A DNA stretch of 64,000 bases from Renibacterium sp. (lineage in GTDB: Bacteria > Actinomycetota > Actinomycetes > Actinomycetales > Micrococcaceae): contig JAFOLH010000005.1 of assembly GCA_017419405.1 (NCBI GenBank), positions 1-64,000 of the forward strand, in the 5' to 3' direction. The notes under the pieces were generated by a model. It was not told where the DNA came from, did not search any database, and saw only the letters and a program-made list of their open reading frames with translations. Shown in pieces: positions 53,113-60,964 of the stretch; positions within the stretch are counted from its first letter, which is position 1; every line of letters starts with the position of its first letter. The translations under genes were made by a program, and so were the position numbers.

Positions 53113-54468
53113 TCAGCCGCCGAGCACCCGGCGGAGGTAGGCATTGCCGAAAAGTCCGGTCGGATCGAGTTCTCGCCGGAGTTCCAGGAAATCCGGCATT
53201 TTCGGGTAGACGCCCTGCAAATACGCCAGCTCCCGGGTGTGCATTTTTCCCCAGTGCGGGCGGCCGCCGTGCGCGGTGAAGATCTCCTCGACGGCCGGGA
53301 AGAATTCGGCTTCGGTATGCCTGAAGAAGCGGTGTACCGCAAGGTACCCGGTTTCCCGGCCATAAGCGGTCGAGAGCCAGTTCTCATCTGCCGCCGCAGC
53401 CCTGACCTCGATCGGGAATTCGATCCGCCAACCCCGTTTGCCGATGAGCTCGCGGACCTGCTGGAAGACCGGGATCAACTCCGCACGCGGCAACGCATAT
53501 TCCATCTCCCGGAAACGCACGCCGCGGCTCGTCGCGAACACCCGGTGCGAGGCATCGGTGAACTCGGCATTGGCGAATTGCCGTGCGGCGATTCGGTTCA
53601 CCCCGGGGGTCAGCGCAGGAACCAGACGCTCCACATTGCACAGCGCCCGGAACAGACCGTTCGCCACCACGGTGTCGCCCAGAAACCGGTCCAGTGCGCC
53701 GCGCGGGCGCAACGATTCATGCCCCATCCGACGGGTGTTGGTTTTCGTGGAAGCGACTTCGCTGTGCGGAAACCAGTGGAATTCGAAGTGGTCTTCGGTC
53801 TCGAAGCGCTCGTCCAGGGTCGCCAGCACTTCGTCCAAGGGAATCGGCTTTTCCACTGCCTGCAGGCTGAACGCCGGAACGCATTGCAAGGTGACTTCGA
53901 CGATGATGCCCAAGGCGCCCAGGCCCACCCGCAGCGCCGGCAGCAGCTCCGAGTTCTGCTCGCGATCGGCGCACAGCAGGCCGCCGTCGGCGGTCACCAC
54001 GACCATGCCGGTCACCTGGGTGGCTATCCCGCCGAAAGCTGCCCCGGTGCCATGCGTGCCGGTGGATATCGCACCGGCCAGGCTTTGCCGGTCGATGTCG
54101 CCCAAGTTCGGCATCGCCAATCCGTAGGGCGCCAAGAGTCCGGGCACGTCGAAGAGCCGGGTGCCCGCGGCGAAGGTCGCTTGCTGCTTGCCCGCGTCCA
54201 CACTGAGCAAACCGCTGAGCCCGTCCAGGCTGAGCTGCACGCCGTCGGTCACCGCTATCGCACTGAAGCTGTGCCCGGCACCGATCGCTTTGACCGTCTG
54301 CCCGGTCGTCCGGGCCCGGACGACCGCGTCCTGGACTGCCTCGACCGTCGTCGGCGAAACCCTGGCTACCGGGTGTCCGGACTCGCTGCGCCCCCAATTC
54401 GACCAGGGCTTGACTGCCCGCTGGACGGAGCGGGCTTCCGTCATGCGCACCGACTGCCGGCCGGTCAT
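53113..54468 (-). CDS. D-arabinono-1,4-lactone oxidase-type FAD oxidase
   Basis: A 451-residue protein with a PCMH FAD domain (IGAGHSFSAIA, GDIDRQSLAGAISTGTHGTG) and an ALO C-terminal domain with RPHWGKMHT. It oxidises aldonolactones or alditols with oxygen. ATG in an ATGA overlap with the preceding PLP-enzyme gene, so the two are coupled. Confidence 0.88.
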   Translation of the reverse strand: MTGRQSVRMTEARSVQRAVKPWSNWGRSESGHPVARVSPTTVEAVQDAVVRARTTGQTVKAIGAGHSFSAIAVTDGVQLSLDGLSGLLSVDAGKQQATFAAGTRLFDVPGLLAPYGLAMPNLGDIDRQSLAGAISTGTHGTGAAFGGIATQVTGMVVVTADGGLLCADREQNSELLPALRVGLGALGIIVEVTLQCVPAFSLQAVEKPIPLDEVLATLDERFETEDHFEFHWFPHSEVASTKTNTRRMGHESLRPRGALDRFLGDTVVANGLFRALCNVERLVPALTPGVNRIAARQFANAEFTDASHRVFATSRGVRFREMEYALPRAELIPVFQQVRELIGKRGWRIEFPIEVRAAAADENWLSTAYGRETGYLAVHRFFRHTEAEFFPAVEEIFTAHGGRPHWGKMHTRELAYLQGVYPKMPDFLELRRELDPTGLFGNAYLRRVLGG

Positions 54469-55757
54469 AAGAAGGCCTTCCCTTCGCCGCGGTAGGTCGG
54501 CACCGCGCCGAGCACACCGTCGTCGTCGATGAAGTACACCTGGTTGAGGTGCTCGGAAATCTCCCCGGCCTTGGTGTGCCGGAACCAGACCCGCGAGCCG
54601 ACGGCGAGCGAGCGCGCCGCATCGCCCTTCAGCGGCGACTGCACTTCGCCTGCCCCTTCCCGCGGGAGGTATTCGAGCCCTTCCGGCCAGACCGGGAAGG
54701 GCGCCCGGTCCCAAGCCGGCGGTCCGGAGGCGATCCAGCCGCCGCCGAGCACGGTGGCGATGTCGGGCACCGCCTTGCGCACCACGTCGAGCGCGAAAGA
54801 GGCCGCCGGGGCAGGCCGGAAATGCGCGTAGTTGTCGAACAGCCGGGGTCCGAAGAGCCCGCTGCCGCTGGCGATCTCGGTCACCGAAGGATCCCGATGG
54901 GTGTATTCCAGCGAACCGGTGCCGCCGCCGTTGACGAACTCCAGATCCGCCACCTGGCGGACCAGGGCCACCGCCTGCTGCCGCCGTTCCAGCAATTCGG
55001 CACCGGAACGCTTTTGCAGGCCGCGGATCATCATGCCGCGGGCGGCATTGCCGATCGGAGCATTCCCCAATCCGGCGATTTGGGCCTCATAACCCATCAT
55101 GCCGACCAGCGAGAACCCTGGCCGCCGGTGGATCGCCTGGGCCAGGGCCAGGGCTGCTTCCGGGCTGTGCACGGGGGAGCGCCAGACTCCGATCCGGCCG
55201 AGCACCGGCGCATCCCAAGAACAGTCCAGCTCGATGCAGACCCGGACCGGGTTGCGCTGCGCCGGCGGGAGGACCGAGTCGATGAGGTCCAATTGCGCAG
55301 TCGAGTCCACCATCAGAGTCACCCGCCGGGCGAGGGTTTCGGAACCGGCCAGTGCCCGGAGGGCAGCCCGGTCGACGCTCGGGTAGGCAACCACCACGTC
55401 GTCGATCCCGGTCCAGCCGGGGGCATCGGTGGCGAGCCAATTCGCCTCGGCCACGGTGTAGGCGAGCACACCGTGGAAGCCTTCCAGTTTCAAGGCCGCG
55501 GCCAGGACCTCACGCACCCGGATGGACTTCGAGGCGAGCCGGATCGGCGTGCCTTGTGCCCGGCGGAGCAGGTCGAAGGCGTTGTGCGCGAGTGCCGGAA
55601 CGTGCACGACGCCGAACGGCGGGTCGAGCTCGGCAGTCACCGCCTCGATCCGCGGCCAGAACTTTCCCGGGCTGCGCCAAGGCGCCCGCGTTGCGGCGGA
55701 GCGGATTTCTTCCGAACCGAGATCCAACCGGCTCAGGTCCACGGCTTCATTCGTCAT
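54465..55757 (-). CDS. PLP-dependent alanine-racemase-fold amino acid deaminase/aldolase
   Basis: A 430-residue fold-type III PLP enzyme. RLASKSIRVREVLAAAL carries the likely PLP Lys, and EFVNGGGTGSLEYTHRDPSVTE matches D-threonine aldolase/D-serine dehydratase relatives. It probably acts on a D-amino acid. AAGGAGAG precedes the ATG, which overlaps the tetR stop. Pairing with a lactone oxidase recurs in actinobacteria. Confidence 0.85.
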   Translation of the reverse strand: MTNEAVDLSRLDLGSEEIRSAATRAPWRSPGKFWPRIEAVTAELDPPFGVVHVPALAHNAFDLLRRAQGTPIRLASKSIRVREVLAAALKLEGFHGVLAYTVAEANWLATDAPGWTGIDDVVVAYPSVDRAALRALAGSETLARRVTLMVDSTAQLDLIDSVLPPAQRNPVRVCIELDCSWDAPVLGRIGVWRSPVHSPEAALALAQAIHRRPGFSLVGMMGYEAQIAGLGNAPIGNAARGMMIRGLQKRSGAELLERRQQAVALVRQVADLEFVNGGGTGSLEYTHRDPSVTEIASGSGLFGPRLFDNYAHFRPAPAASFALDVVRKAVPDIATVLGGGWIASGPPAWDRAPFPVWPEGLEYLPREGAGEVQSPLKGDAARSLAVGSRVWFRHTKAGEISEHLNQVYFIDDDGVLGAVPTYRGEGKAFL

Positions 55758-56356
55758 GCTGGCTCTCCTTGGACGAACCCCATCAGGACACCGGCGACGG
55801 TGTCGATATTCTGCAACGCCTGGGCATCGTCGCGCTCGGCGAGCCAGGTCGTGGTCAAACCATCGGTGAACACCACGATCAGGCGGCCCAGGGCAGCCGA
55901 ATCCAGCGCGAACCGCACCCCGAAACCTTGCGCCAAAGCATCCACCAGCCCTTCGGCCAGGGCGTAGTACCGCTGATATTGGGCACTCGCATAGTGTTCC
56001 AGGCCCGGAGTCCGCAGCGCGTACTGGGTCAACTCCAACATCGCCATTTCCCGATGCGGGTTGGCTTTGAGCCCTTCGAAATAGTTCCGCAGGCACAACT
56101 CGATCGTGGAACGCAGATCGGTGGCATCGATCATCGCCGATTCCAGGCCCAGCCGCTCGAAGGACAACGTGTCTTCGATCAATGCCTCCATGAGTTCGGC
56201 CTGGGAGCGGAAGGCATAGTGGTAACTGGCCAGTGAAGCACCGGCTTCGTTGGCCACGGCGCGAGTGCTCGCCGCGGCGATGCCGTCCCGGGCGATGATC
56301 GAGAACGCCGCGTCGATCAGCGAGCGGCGGCGTTCAACGGCCGGAATGTTCGGCAT
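55754..56356 (-). CDS. TetR family transcriptional regulator
   Basis: A 200-residue regulator: HTH in SIIARDGIAAASTRAVANEAGASLASYHYAF and a helical ligand domain. First gene of a coupled set (TGA overlaps the ATG of the PLP enzyme), so it probably controls tetR-deaminase-lactone oxidase and perhaps the FAD dehydrogenase and permease beyond. A palindrome lies 43 bp upstream. Confidence 0.88.
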   Translation of the reverse strand: MPNIPAVERRRSLIDAAFSIIARDGIAAASTRAVANEAGASLASYHYAFRSQAELMEALIEDTLSFERLGLESAMIDATDLRSTIELCLRNYFEGLKANPHREMAMLELTQYALRTPGLEHYASAQYQRYYALAEGLVDALAQGFGVRFALDSAALGRLIVVFTDGLTTTWLAERDDAQALQNIDTVAGVLMGFVQGEPA

Positions 56357-56398
56357 GGTGGTTCACCTCGAGACGATGGGTCCGACCGGATCAACAAT

Positions 56399-56416
56399 CT
56401 GGGTCAAGTGACTCAG
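56399..56416. promoter_or_regulatory. Likely TetR operator
   Basis: CTGGGTCA-N2-TGACTCAG, arms matching at seven of eight positions, upstream of tetR and before the divergent racemase-like gene. Confidence 0.55.
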
Positions 56417-56499
56417 ACATTTACATCAGTATGAGCTGGACCACAACGGACCGTCAAGGCCCCGGCTGCGGACACGTCGATTGCTGTTAGCCTGGCCCG

Positions 56500-57336
56500 G
56501 TGCCGCCGAGGAACCCCGTCGATCCCCATGCCCTGAATTCGCCCATCGCCGTCTTCGACGCCGGGTTGGGCAGTTATGACATCGTCCGGACCTTGCGGCG
56601 GCACTATCCGGAGAGCGATCTGATCTACTTCGCAGACCGGGCGAGCTTCCCCTATGGCGCGAAGTCCGAGGCGCAGTTGCAGAAAATCGCGGTTGGCAGC
56701 TCCCGGTATCTGAGATCGCTCGGTGCCGGGTGCGTGGTCATCGGCTCAAATGCCCCTTCGGTGACCGTCTTGGCGGCGGTCGCGGCCGACTGCGACTTCC
56801 CGGTGCTCGGCGTGCTGCCTCCGGTGCGGCAGGCTCTGGCCGCCATCGCGCCGGAACAGGGCCTGCTGCTGGCCGGCGCCGCCTCGATGACCGGCAGTCC
56901 CCGGCTGCACGAGTTCATCGAGCGGGAGGCCGGCCATGCCGCGGCGCGGGTCCACGCCGTAGCCGCGACCGCACTCATCGAGCTCGTCGAATCGGGAAAG
57001 TTCCTGACCGACCCGGAAACTGCCGTGGACCACGTCGCCGACTTCCTCGGCCGGCAGCTTGCCTCGTGGCCGGAGCTCGGCGGCGTCCTGCTCTCCAGCA
57101 CCCACCTGCCGTGGCTCAGTTTCGCCTTCCAACGCGCTGCCCCCGGGTGGCAGCTCTTCAACCCGGCCGACGACGTCGCGCGGTCCGCAGCCCCTTATGC
57201 GGTACCCGGCACCGGGAAGCTGCTCAGCTTGGTGACGGAGAGTCCAGCGTTGACCGTTCGGGACTTCGCCCAGACCCTGGACCGGCTCGGCATCGCACTC
57301 GAGCTGCAACCGGTCCCCGCGCTCGAGCTCAGGTGA
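56500..57336 (+). CDS. Glutamate-racemase-like protein lacking both catalytic Cys
   Basis: A 278-residue Asp/Glu racemase-fold protein. It keeps FDAGLGSYD, YFADRASFPYG and C-terminal features of MurI. The two catalytic Cys are replaced by Ser: GSNAPS (S83) for the usual ACNTA, and SSTHLPWL (S200) for GCTHYP. It is therefore unlikely to be a normal racemase. GTG start; TAGCCT lies 6 nt before it, so the mRNA is probably leaderless. The 3' end overlaps a convergent gene by 8 bp. Confidence 0.8.
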   Translation: MPPRNPVDPHALNSPIAVFDAGLGSYDIVRTLRRHYPESDLIYFADRASFPYGAKSEAQLQKIAVGSSRYLRSLGAGCVVIGSNAPSVTVLAAVAADCDFPVLGVLPPVRQALAAIAPEQGLLLAGAASMTGSPRLHEFIEREAGHAAARVHAVAATALIELVESGKFLTDPETAVDHVADFLGRQLASWPELGGVLLSSTHLPWLSFAFQRAAPGWQLFNPADDVARSAAPYAVPGTGKLLSLVTESPALTVRDFAQTLDRLGIALELQPVPALELR

Positions 57337-58144
57337 GGTGGTCGAAATCGCCGCGGACCCAGGCGATGTGCCGGTCGGCAGACCGGCGGACCACCGCAGG
57401 CGCATCGTGCGGGAGCACGCTGCCGAAGTTGTTGTACAGCCGGTCGAAGGCGAATTCCTGGACCGTCGTGGCGATCCGGTCCACCACTGCGGCCGACAAC
57501 GGGATCTTGTTCGGGTAGCTGCGCATGAAGGCGGCAGTCCGGTCTTGATTGACGAAGATGCTGTCCCCGGCGAGCAGAATTCCCTTGCCGGCGTTCCCGG
57601 CCGGCCAATGCAGCACGGCGCTGCCCTTGAAATGCCCGCCCACCTGGTGCAAGGTCACTCCGGGTACCACCTCCCGGCTGCCCGACCAAAAGTCGATCGA
57701 TCCGTCCGGCCGCTGCAGCCACTGCGCGTCGTCCTGGTTCACCAGCACCCGGGCGCCCAAGGCCCTGGCCCACTCCACCTGGACGCCGAACATGTGCGGA
57801 TGGCTGGCGGCTATCGCGACCACCTCGCCGTGCGCTTTCACCTGCTCGACCACGGCATCGCTGATCATGCTGATCGGGTCCCACAGCACATTCCCCGCCG
57901 GCGTGATCAGCAACATCGCCTGCTGCCCGATGCCGGCGCCGCTCGAGGTCAGACCGAAGAGCCCCGGTTCGACCTCGAAGAAGTCGATCACCGCCCCGTT
58001 GGCCGCCTGCGCTGCCAAGGTGGTCCAGCGCTGCCCGTCGAGCGGTACGTATTGCCGCTCATCCGCGCAGATCGGACAGACCTCCTGCGCACCGGGTTGC
58101 CCCGACCGCTCGACGCCGCAGGTCGCACATTGCCAGATTTCCAC
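57329..58144 (-). CDS. MBL-fold protein with rubredoxin-like zinc ribbon
   Basis: A 271-residue protein. An N-terminal ribbon (IWQCATCGVER ... VCPICAD) carries two CxxC motifs, followed by a metallo-beta-lactamase-type domain with ASHPHMFG, HQVGGHFKG and LLAGDSIFV. The usual HxHxDH reads SHPHMF here, so metal ligation differs from classic hydrolases. I chose the GTG at 58144, which has GAGG 6 nt upstream; the frame continues further. Function unknown. Confidence 0.75.
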   Translation of the reverse strand: MEIWQCATCGVERSGQPGAQEVCPICADERQYVPLDGQRWTTLAAQAANGAVIDFFEVEPGLFGLTSSGAGIGQQAMLLITPAGNVLWDPISMISDAVVEQVKAHGEVVAIAASHPHMFGVQVEWARALGARVLVNQDDAQWLQRPDGSIDFWSGSREVVPGVTLHQVGGHFKGSAVLHWPAGNAGKGILLAGDSIFVNQDRTAAFMRSYPNKIPLSAAVVDRIATTVQEFAFDRLYNNFGSVLPHDAPAVVRRSADRHIAWVRGDFDHLT

Positions 58145-58245
58145 CAGAACCTCTTTCACCGGGAACCATCCGGATAAGCCGCTCTGCGTCGCGGATATTC
58201 CCGCCCGGACAACCGCTACCAGCACATGAACAGCGGTTGAAATTG

Positions 58246-58297
58246 CTGAACTACAGGTGTGTAAGTTATGCCCAACTGTGCATAGACCTGTGGATAA
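58246..58297. other. DnaA-box element beside rhomboid
   Basis: Contains a perfect TTATCCACA on the minus strand (58289-58297), plus weaker TTATGCCCA (58266-58274) and CTATGCACA (58277-58285, minus). The stretch GTGTGTAAGTTATGCCCA is nearly identical to GTGTGTAACTTATGCCCA at about 46039-46056, so the two elements are related copies. Confidence 0.6.
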
Positions 58298-59182
58298 CTA
58301 GAGCCCGACGGTCGGCGCGAACAGCGTCTGGATCGCCGAAGTCCGCCAGACCGTCAAAACCACCAGCAGCAGGATGATCGCGGTCATTCCACCCCACTGC
58401 AGGATCTTCTGGCTCTTCCCCGCCGGGGCGTAAATGAACACTGCGGCCAGCAAAGCGCCGCCGATCAATCCGCCCAAGTGCGCCTGCCAGGCGATGTTCA
58501 CGCCGGGCAGGAATCCGATCGCGCCGTTGATCACCAGAAGCACAATGATTTGCCGCAAGTCACCGCGGCGTTTGAGTTGCAAAACGAACAAGGCGCCGAA
58601 AAGGCCGAAAATCGCTCCCGAGGCGCCGACCACCACCGAAGAAATCGGGGAAAGCAACAGCACGCCCACCGAGCCGGCCAGGCCGGAAACCAAGAACAGC
58701 CAAAAAAACCGCAAGCGCCCGAAGATCGGTTCCAACACCGTGCCCAGAATGTAGAGCGAGTACATATTGAGCAGGATATGCGGCAGGAAACTGGTCGAAT
58801 GGGTGAACACCGAGGTCAGCATCCGCCACGGTTCCTGCTCGGTGACGAAGGGGGCGTAAGCCAGGTAATTGATCACTCCGGCGCCGGGAATCAATTCCGC
58901 CGCGAACACCAGGACGCAGATCGCGATCAGACTGAACGTCACCACCGGGCGGCCGCCCCGGGCCACCCCGCCGAACATGGTGCGTTTCACCGGAGCGTTC
59001 TTCGCGGTTTCCCGCACGCAATCGACGCATTGGATTCCGACGGCGGCCGGCCGCTGGCACTCGGTGCACGCCGGACGTCCGCACCGCTGGCATCGGACGT
59101 AGGCCACCCGGTCCGGGTGCCTCGGACAGACCGGTACTTCGGCCCCCTGGCCGGAAGCCGCCGTCGGAATCCCGTAACTCAC
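58298..59182 (-). CDS. Rhomboid family intramembrane serine protease
   Basis: A 294-residue protein: N-terminal zinc ribbon (CPRHPDRVAYVRCQRCGRP, CTECQRPA, CVDCV), then about six helices with the catalytic Ser in GASGAIFGLFGALF and the His in WQAHLGGLIGGAL. It cleaves substrates inside the membrane. Conserved neighbour of ppiA in this core; 12 nt after the ppiA stop. Confidence 0.92.
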   Translation of the reverse strand: MSYGIPTAASGQGAEVPVCPRHPDRVAYVRCQRCGRPACTECQRPAAVGIQCVDCVRETAKNAPVKRTMFGGVARGGRPVVTFSLIAICVLVFAAELIPGAGVINYLAYAPFVTEQEPWRMLTSVFTHSTSFLPHILLNMYSLYILGTVLEPIFGRLRFFWLFLVSGLAGSVGVLLLSPISSVVVGASGAIFGLFGALFVLQLKRRGDLRQIIVLLVINGAIGFLPGVNIAWQAHLGGLIGGALLAAVFIYAPAGKSQKILQWGGMTAIILLLVVLTVWRTSAIQTLFAPTVGL

Positions 59183-59194
59183 GCTCGACTGGCC

Positions 59195-59737
59195 TTAGAG
59201 CTTCTCGATGGTGACCGAGTTGATGACGACGTCTTCGAGCGGCTTGTCGGCACGACCGGTGGGCACGGCTTCGATCGCGTCGACCACGGCTTTGGACTCG
59301 TCATCGGCGACTTCGCCGAAGATCGAGTGTTTGCCCTGCAGGTGCGGGGTCGGCACCGTGGTGATGAAGAACTGTGAACCGTTGGTGCCGCGGCCCATTT
59401 GGATGCCGGCGTTGGCCATCGCCAGTTTGTAAGGCTCGTTGAAGATGAGTTCCGGGTGGATTTCGTCGTCGAACTGGTACCCCGGCCCGCCGATGCCCTG
59501 ACCGAGCGGATCGCCGCCCTGGAGCATGAACTGACGGATGATCCGGTGGAAGATCACGCCGTTGTAGAACGGTTCGTTGCTCTCCTCGCCGGTCGCCGGG
59601 TGGGTCCAGGTCTTTTCGCCGGTGGCGAGCCCGATGAAGTTGTCCACCGTTTTGGGCGCATGGTTGCCGAACAGGTTCAACCGGATGTCGCCGTGGTTGG
59701 TGTGCAGAGTCGCTTTTGCTGTAGGAATCGCAGTCAT
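59195..59737 (-). CDS. ppiA: Cyclophilin-type peptidyl-prolyl isomerase
   Basis: A 180-residue cytoplasmic cyclophilin: FHRIIRQFMLQGGDPLGQG, GSQFFITTVPTPHLQGKHSIFG. It speeds proline isomerisation during folding. Co-oriented with rhomboid, as at the mycobacterial ppiA locus. Confidence 0.94.
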   Translation of the reverse strand: MTAIPTAKATLHTNHGDIRLNLFGNHAPKTVDNFIGLATGEKTWTHPATGEESNEPFYNGVIFHRIIRQFMLQGGDPLGQGIGGPGYQFDDEIHPELIFNEPYKLAMANAGIQMGRGTNGSQFFITTVPTPHLQGKHSIFGEVADDESKAVVDAIEAVPTGRADKPLEDVVINSVTIEKL

Positions 59738-59857
59738 GCCTGCAATTCTTCCATGCCCGGCTGCATTGCGCGCTGTCGTTCCCCTGAGAGCGCAGACTCG
59801 CCCGCACGGCCCATTGCACGTAGGCTAGGCAAAGATTCAAATACTCGGGAGGTAGTT

Positions 59858-60901
59858 GTGAAAAAAGCAGACCGCGTCACCCGTGACCTTGAGGAAACCT
59901 TGGCCAACGGAGTCGAAAGCGCCAGGGAATGGGCCGGGCCCCACGTCGAGTCGGCCAAGAACTGGGCCGAGAAAAGCATTGACAATGCTTCGCCGAAAGT
60001 CCAAGAAGGCCTTCGCAAAGCCGCCCAATTCACCGCCGACGGAGTAGCCAACGTCACGCCGAAAATCCAAGAGGGCCTGGAAAAACTCGGCCCGCGGATT
60101 TCCGATGCCGTAGACGATGCCGCACCCAAGATCGCCGAAGCTCTGGAAAAGGCCACCCCGGCACTGCAGAACGCGAAGGACAAGGTCGTCGGGGAATACT
60201 TCCCACTGATCTCGGACAAGCTCGGCGACGCCGCAACCGCAGTCGGCAAGGCGTTGGACAGCGCAAACCAGAACGTCACCGAGTACGTCAGCGAAACCGT
60301 TGCCCCGGCCGCGGAAAAAGCGGCGAGCCAGGCGTCCAGCGCAGTGGCCCCCACGCTCAAGCAAGGCCGCCGGGCCGCTTCGAAGGCCCGGAAGGCAGCC
60401 GAACAAGCTGCCAAAGAAGCCGCCGCCCAGCTCAAGCGGGAACAGAAGAGCTCCGGCAAAGGCGGCAGGGGCTGGCTGGTCTTCGGCGTGTTCGCTGCCG
60501 CGATCGCCGCCGGTGTAGCGGTGTGGCGGGCTTCCCGCCCGGTGGAAGACCCTTGGAAGACCCCGGTGCCGGTCAATGATTTCGCCAAAGACGTCAAAGC
60601 CGCGGCCGTCTCGGCCAAAGACGACGTCAAAGACCAAGCCGAAGCAGCCACGGAAAAGGCTGCCGACAAGGCCGAAGAACTCAAGGACAAGGTTGCCGAC
60701 AAAGCAACCGAAGCCAAAGACAAGGCCGAAGCCGTCAAAACCGAAACTGCCGAGAAGGCGGAAGAGCTCAAGGACAAGGTTGCCGACAAAGCAACCGAGG
60801 TGAAAGACGCCGCCAAAGGCGCAGCCGAGAAGGTTGCGGACAAAGCTGCCGAAGCCAAAGAAGCCGTCAAGGACAAGGCCGAAGAACTCAAGGACAAGTG
60901 A
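59858..60901 (+). CDS. LEA/apolipoprotein-like helical membrane protein
   Basis: A 347-residue protein. Residues about 1-195 form long amphipathic helices; one membrane helix follows (GWLVFGVFAAAIAAGVAVW, about 205-225), and the tail (about 245-347) repeats 11-residue LEA-like units (AEELKDKVADKATE occurs twice). No recognised enzyme motif. GTG start with GGGAGG upstream. It may stabilise envelope or desiccated cytoplasm; that is inference from composition. Confidence 0.75.
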   Translation: MKKADRVTRDLEETLANGVESAREWAGPHVESAKNWAEKSIDNASPKVQEGLRKAAQFTADGVANVTPKIQEGLEKLGPRISDAVDDAAPKIAEALEKATPALQNAKDKVVGEYFPLISDKLGDAATAVGKALDSANQNVTEYVSETVAPAAEKAASQASSAVAPTLKQGRRAASKARKAAEQAAKEAAAQLKREQKSSGKGGRGWLVFGVFAAAIAAGVAVWRASRPVEDPWKTPVPVNDFAKDVKAAAVSAKDDVKDQAEAATEKAADKAEELKDKVADKATEAKDKAEAVKTETAEKAEELKDKVADKATEVKDAAKGAAEKVADKAAEAKEAVKDKAEELKDK

Positions 60902-60909
60902 TTCCGATG

Positions 60910-60940
60910 CTCGGACCGGCGGTCAACCCGCCGGTCCGAG
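60910..60940 (+). terminator. Terminator after the LEA-like gene
   Basis: Perfect 13-bp stem (60910-60922 with 60928-60940) with a 5-nt loop, 9 bp past the stop codon. No T run. Confidence 0.75.
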
Positions 60941-60964
60941 CTGCTGGATGCTAGATTTGATCCG

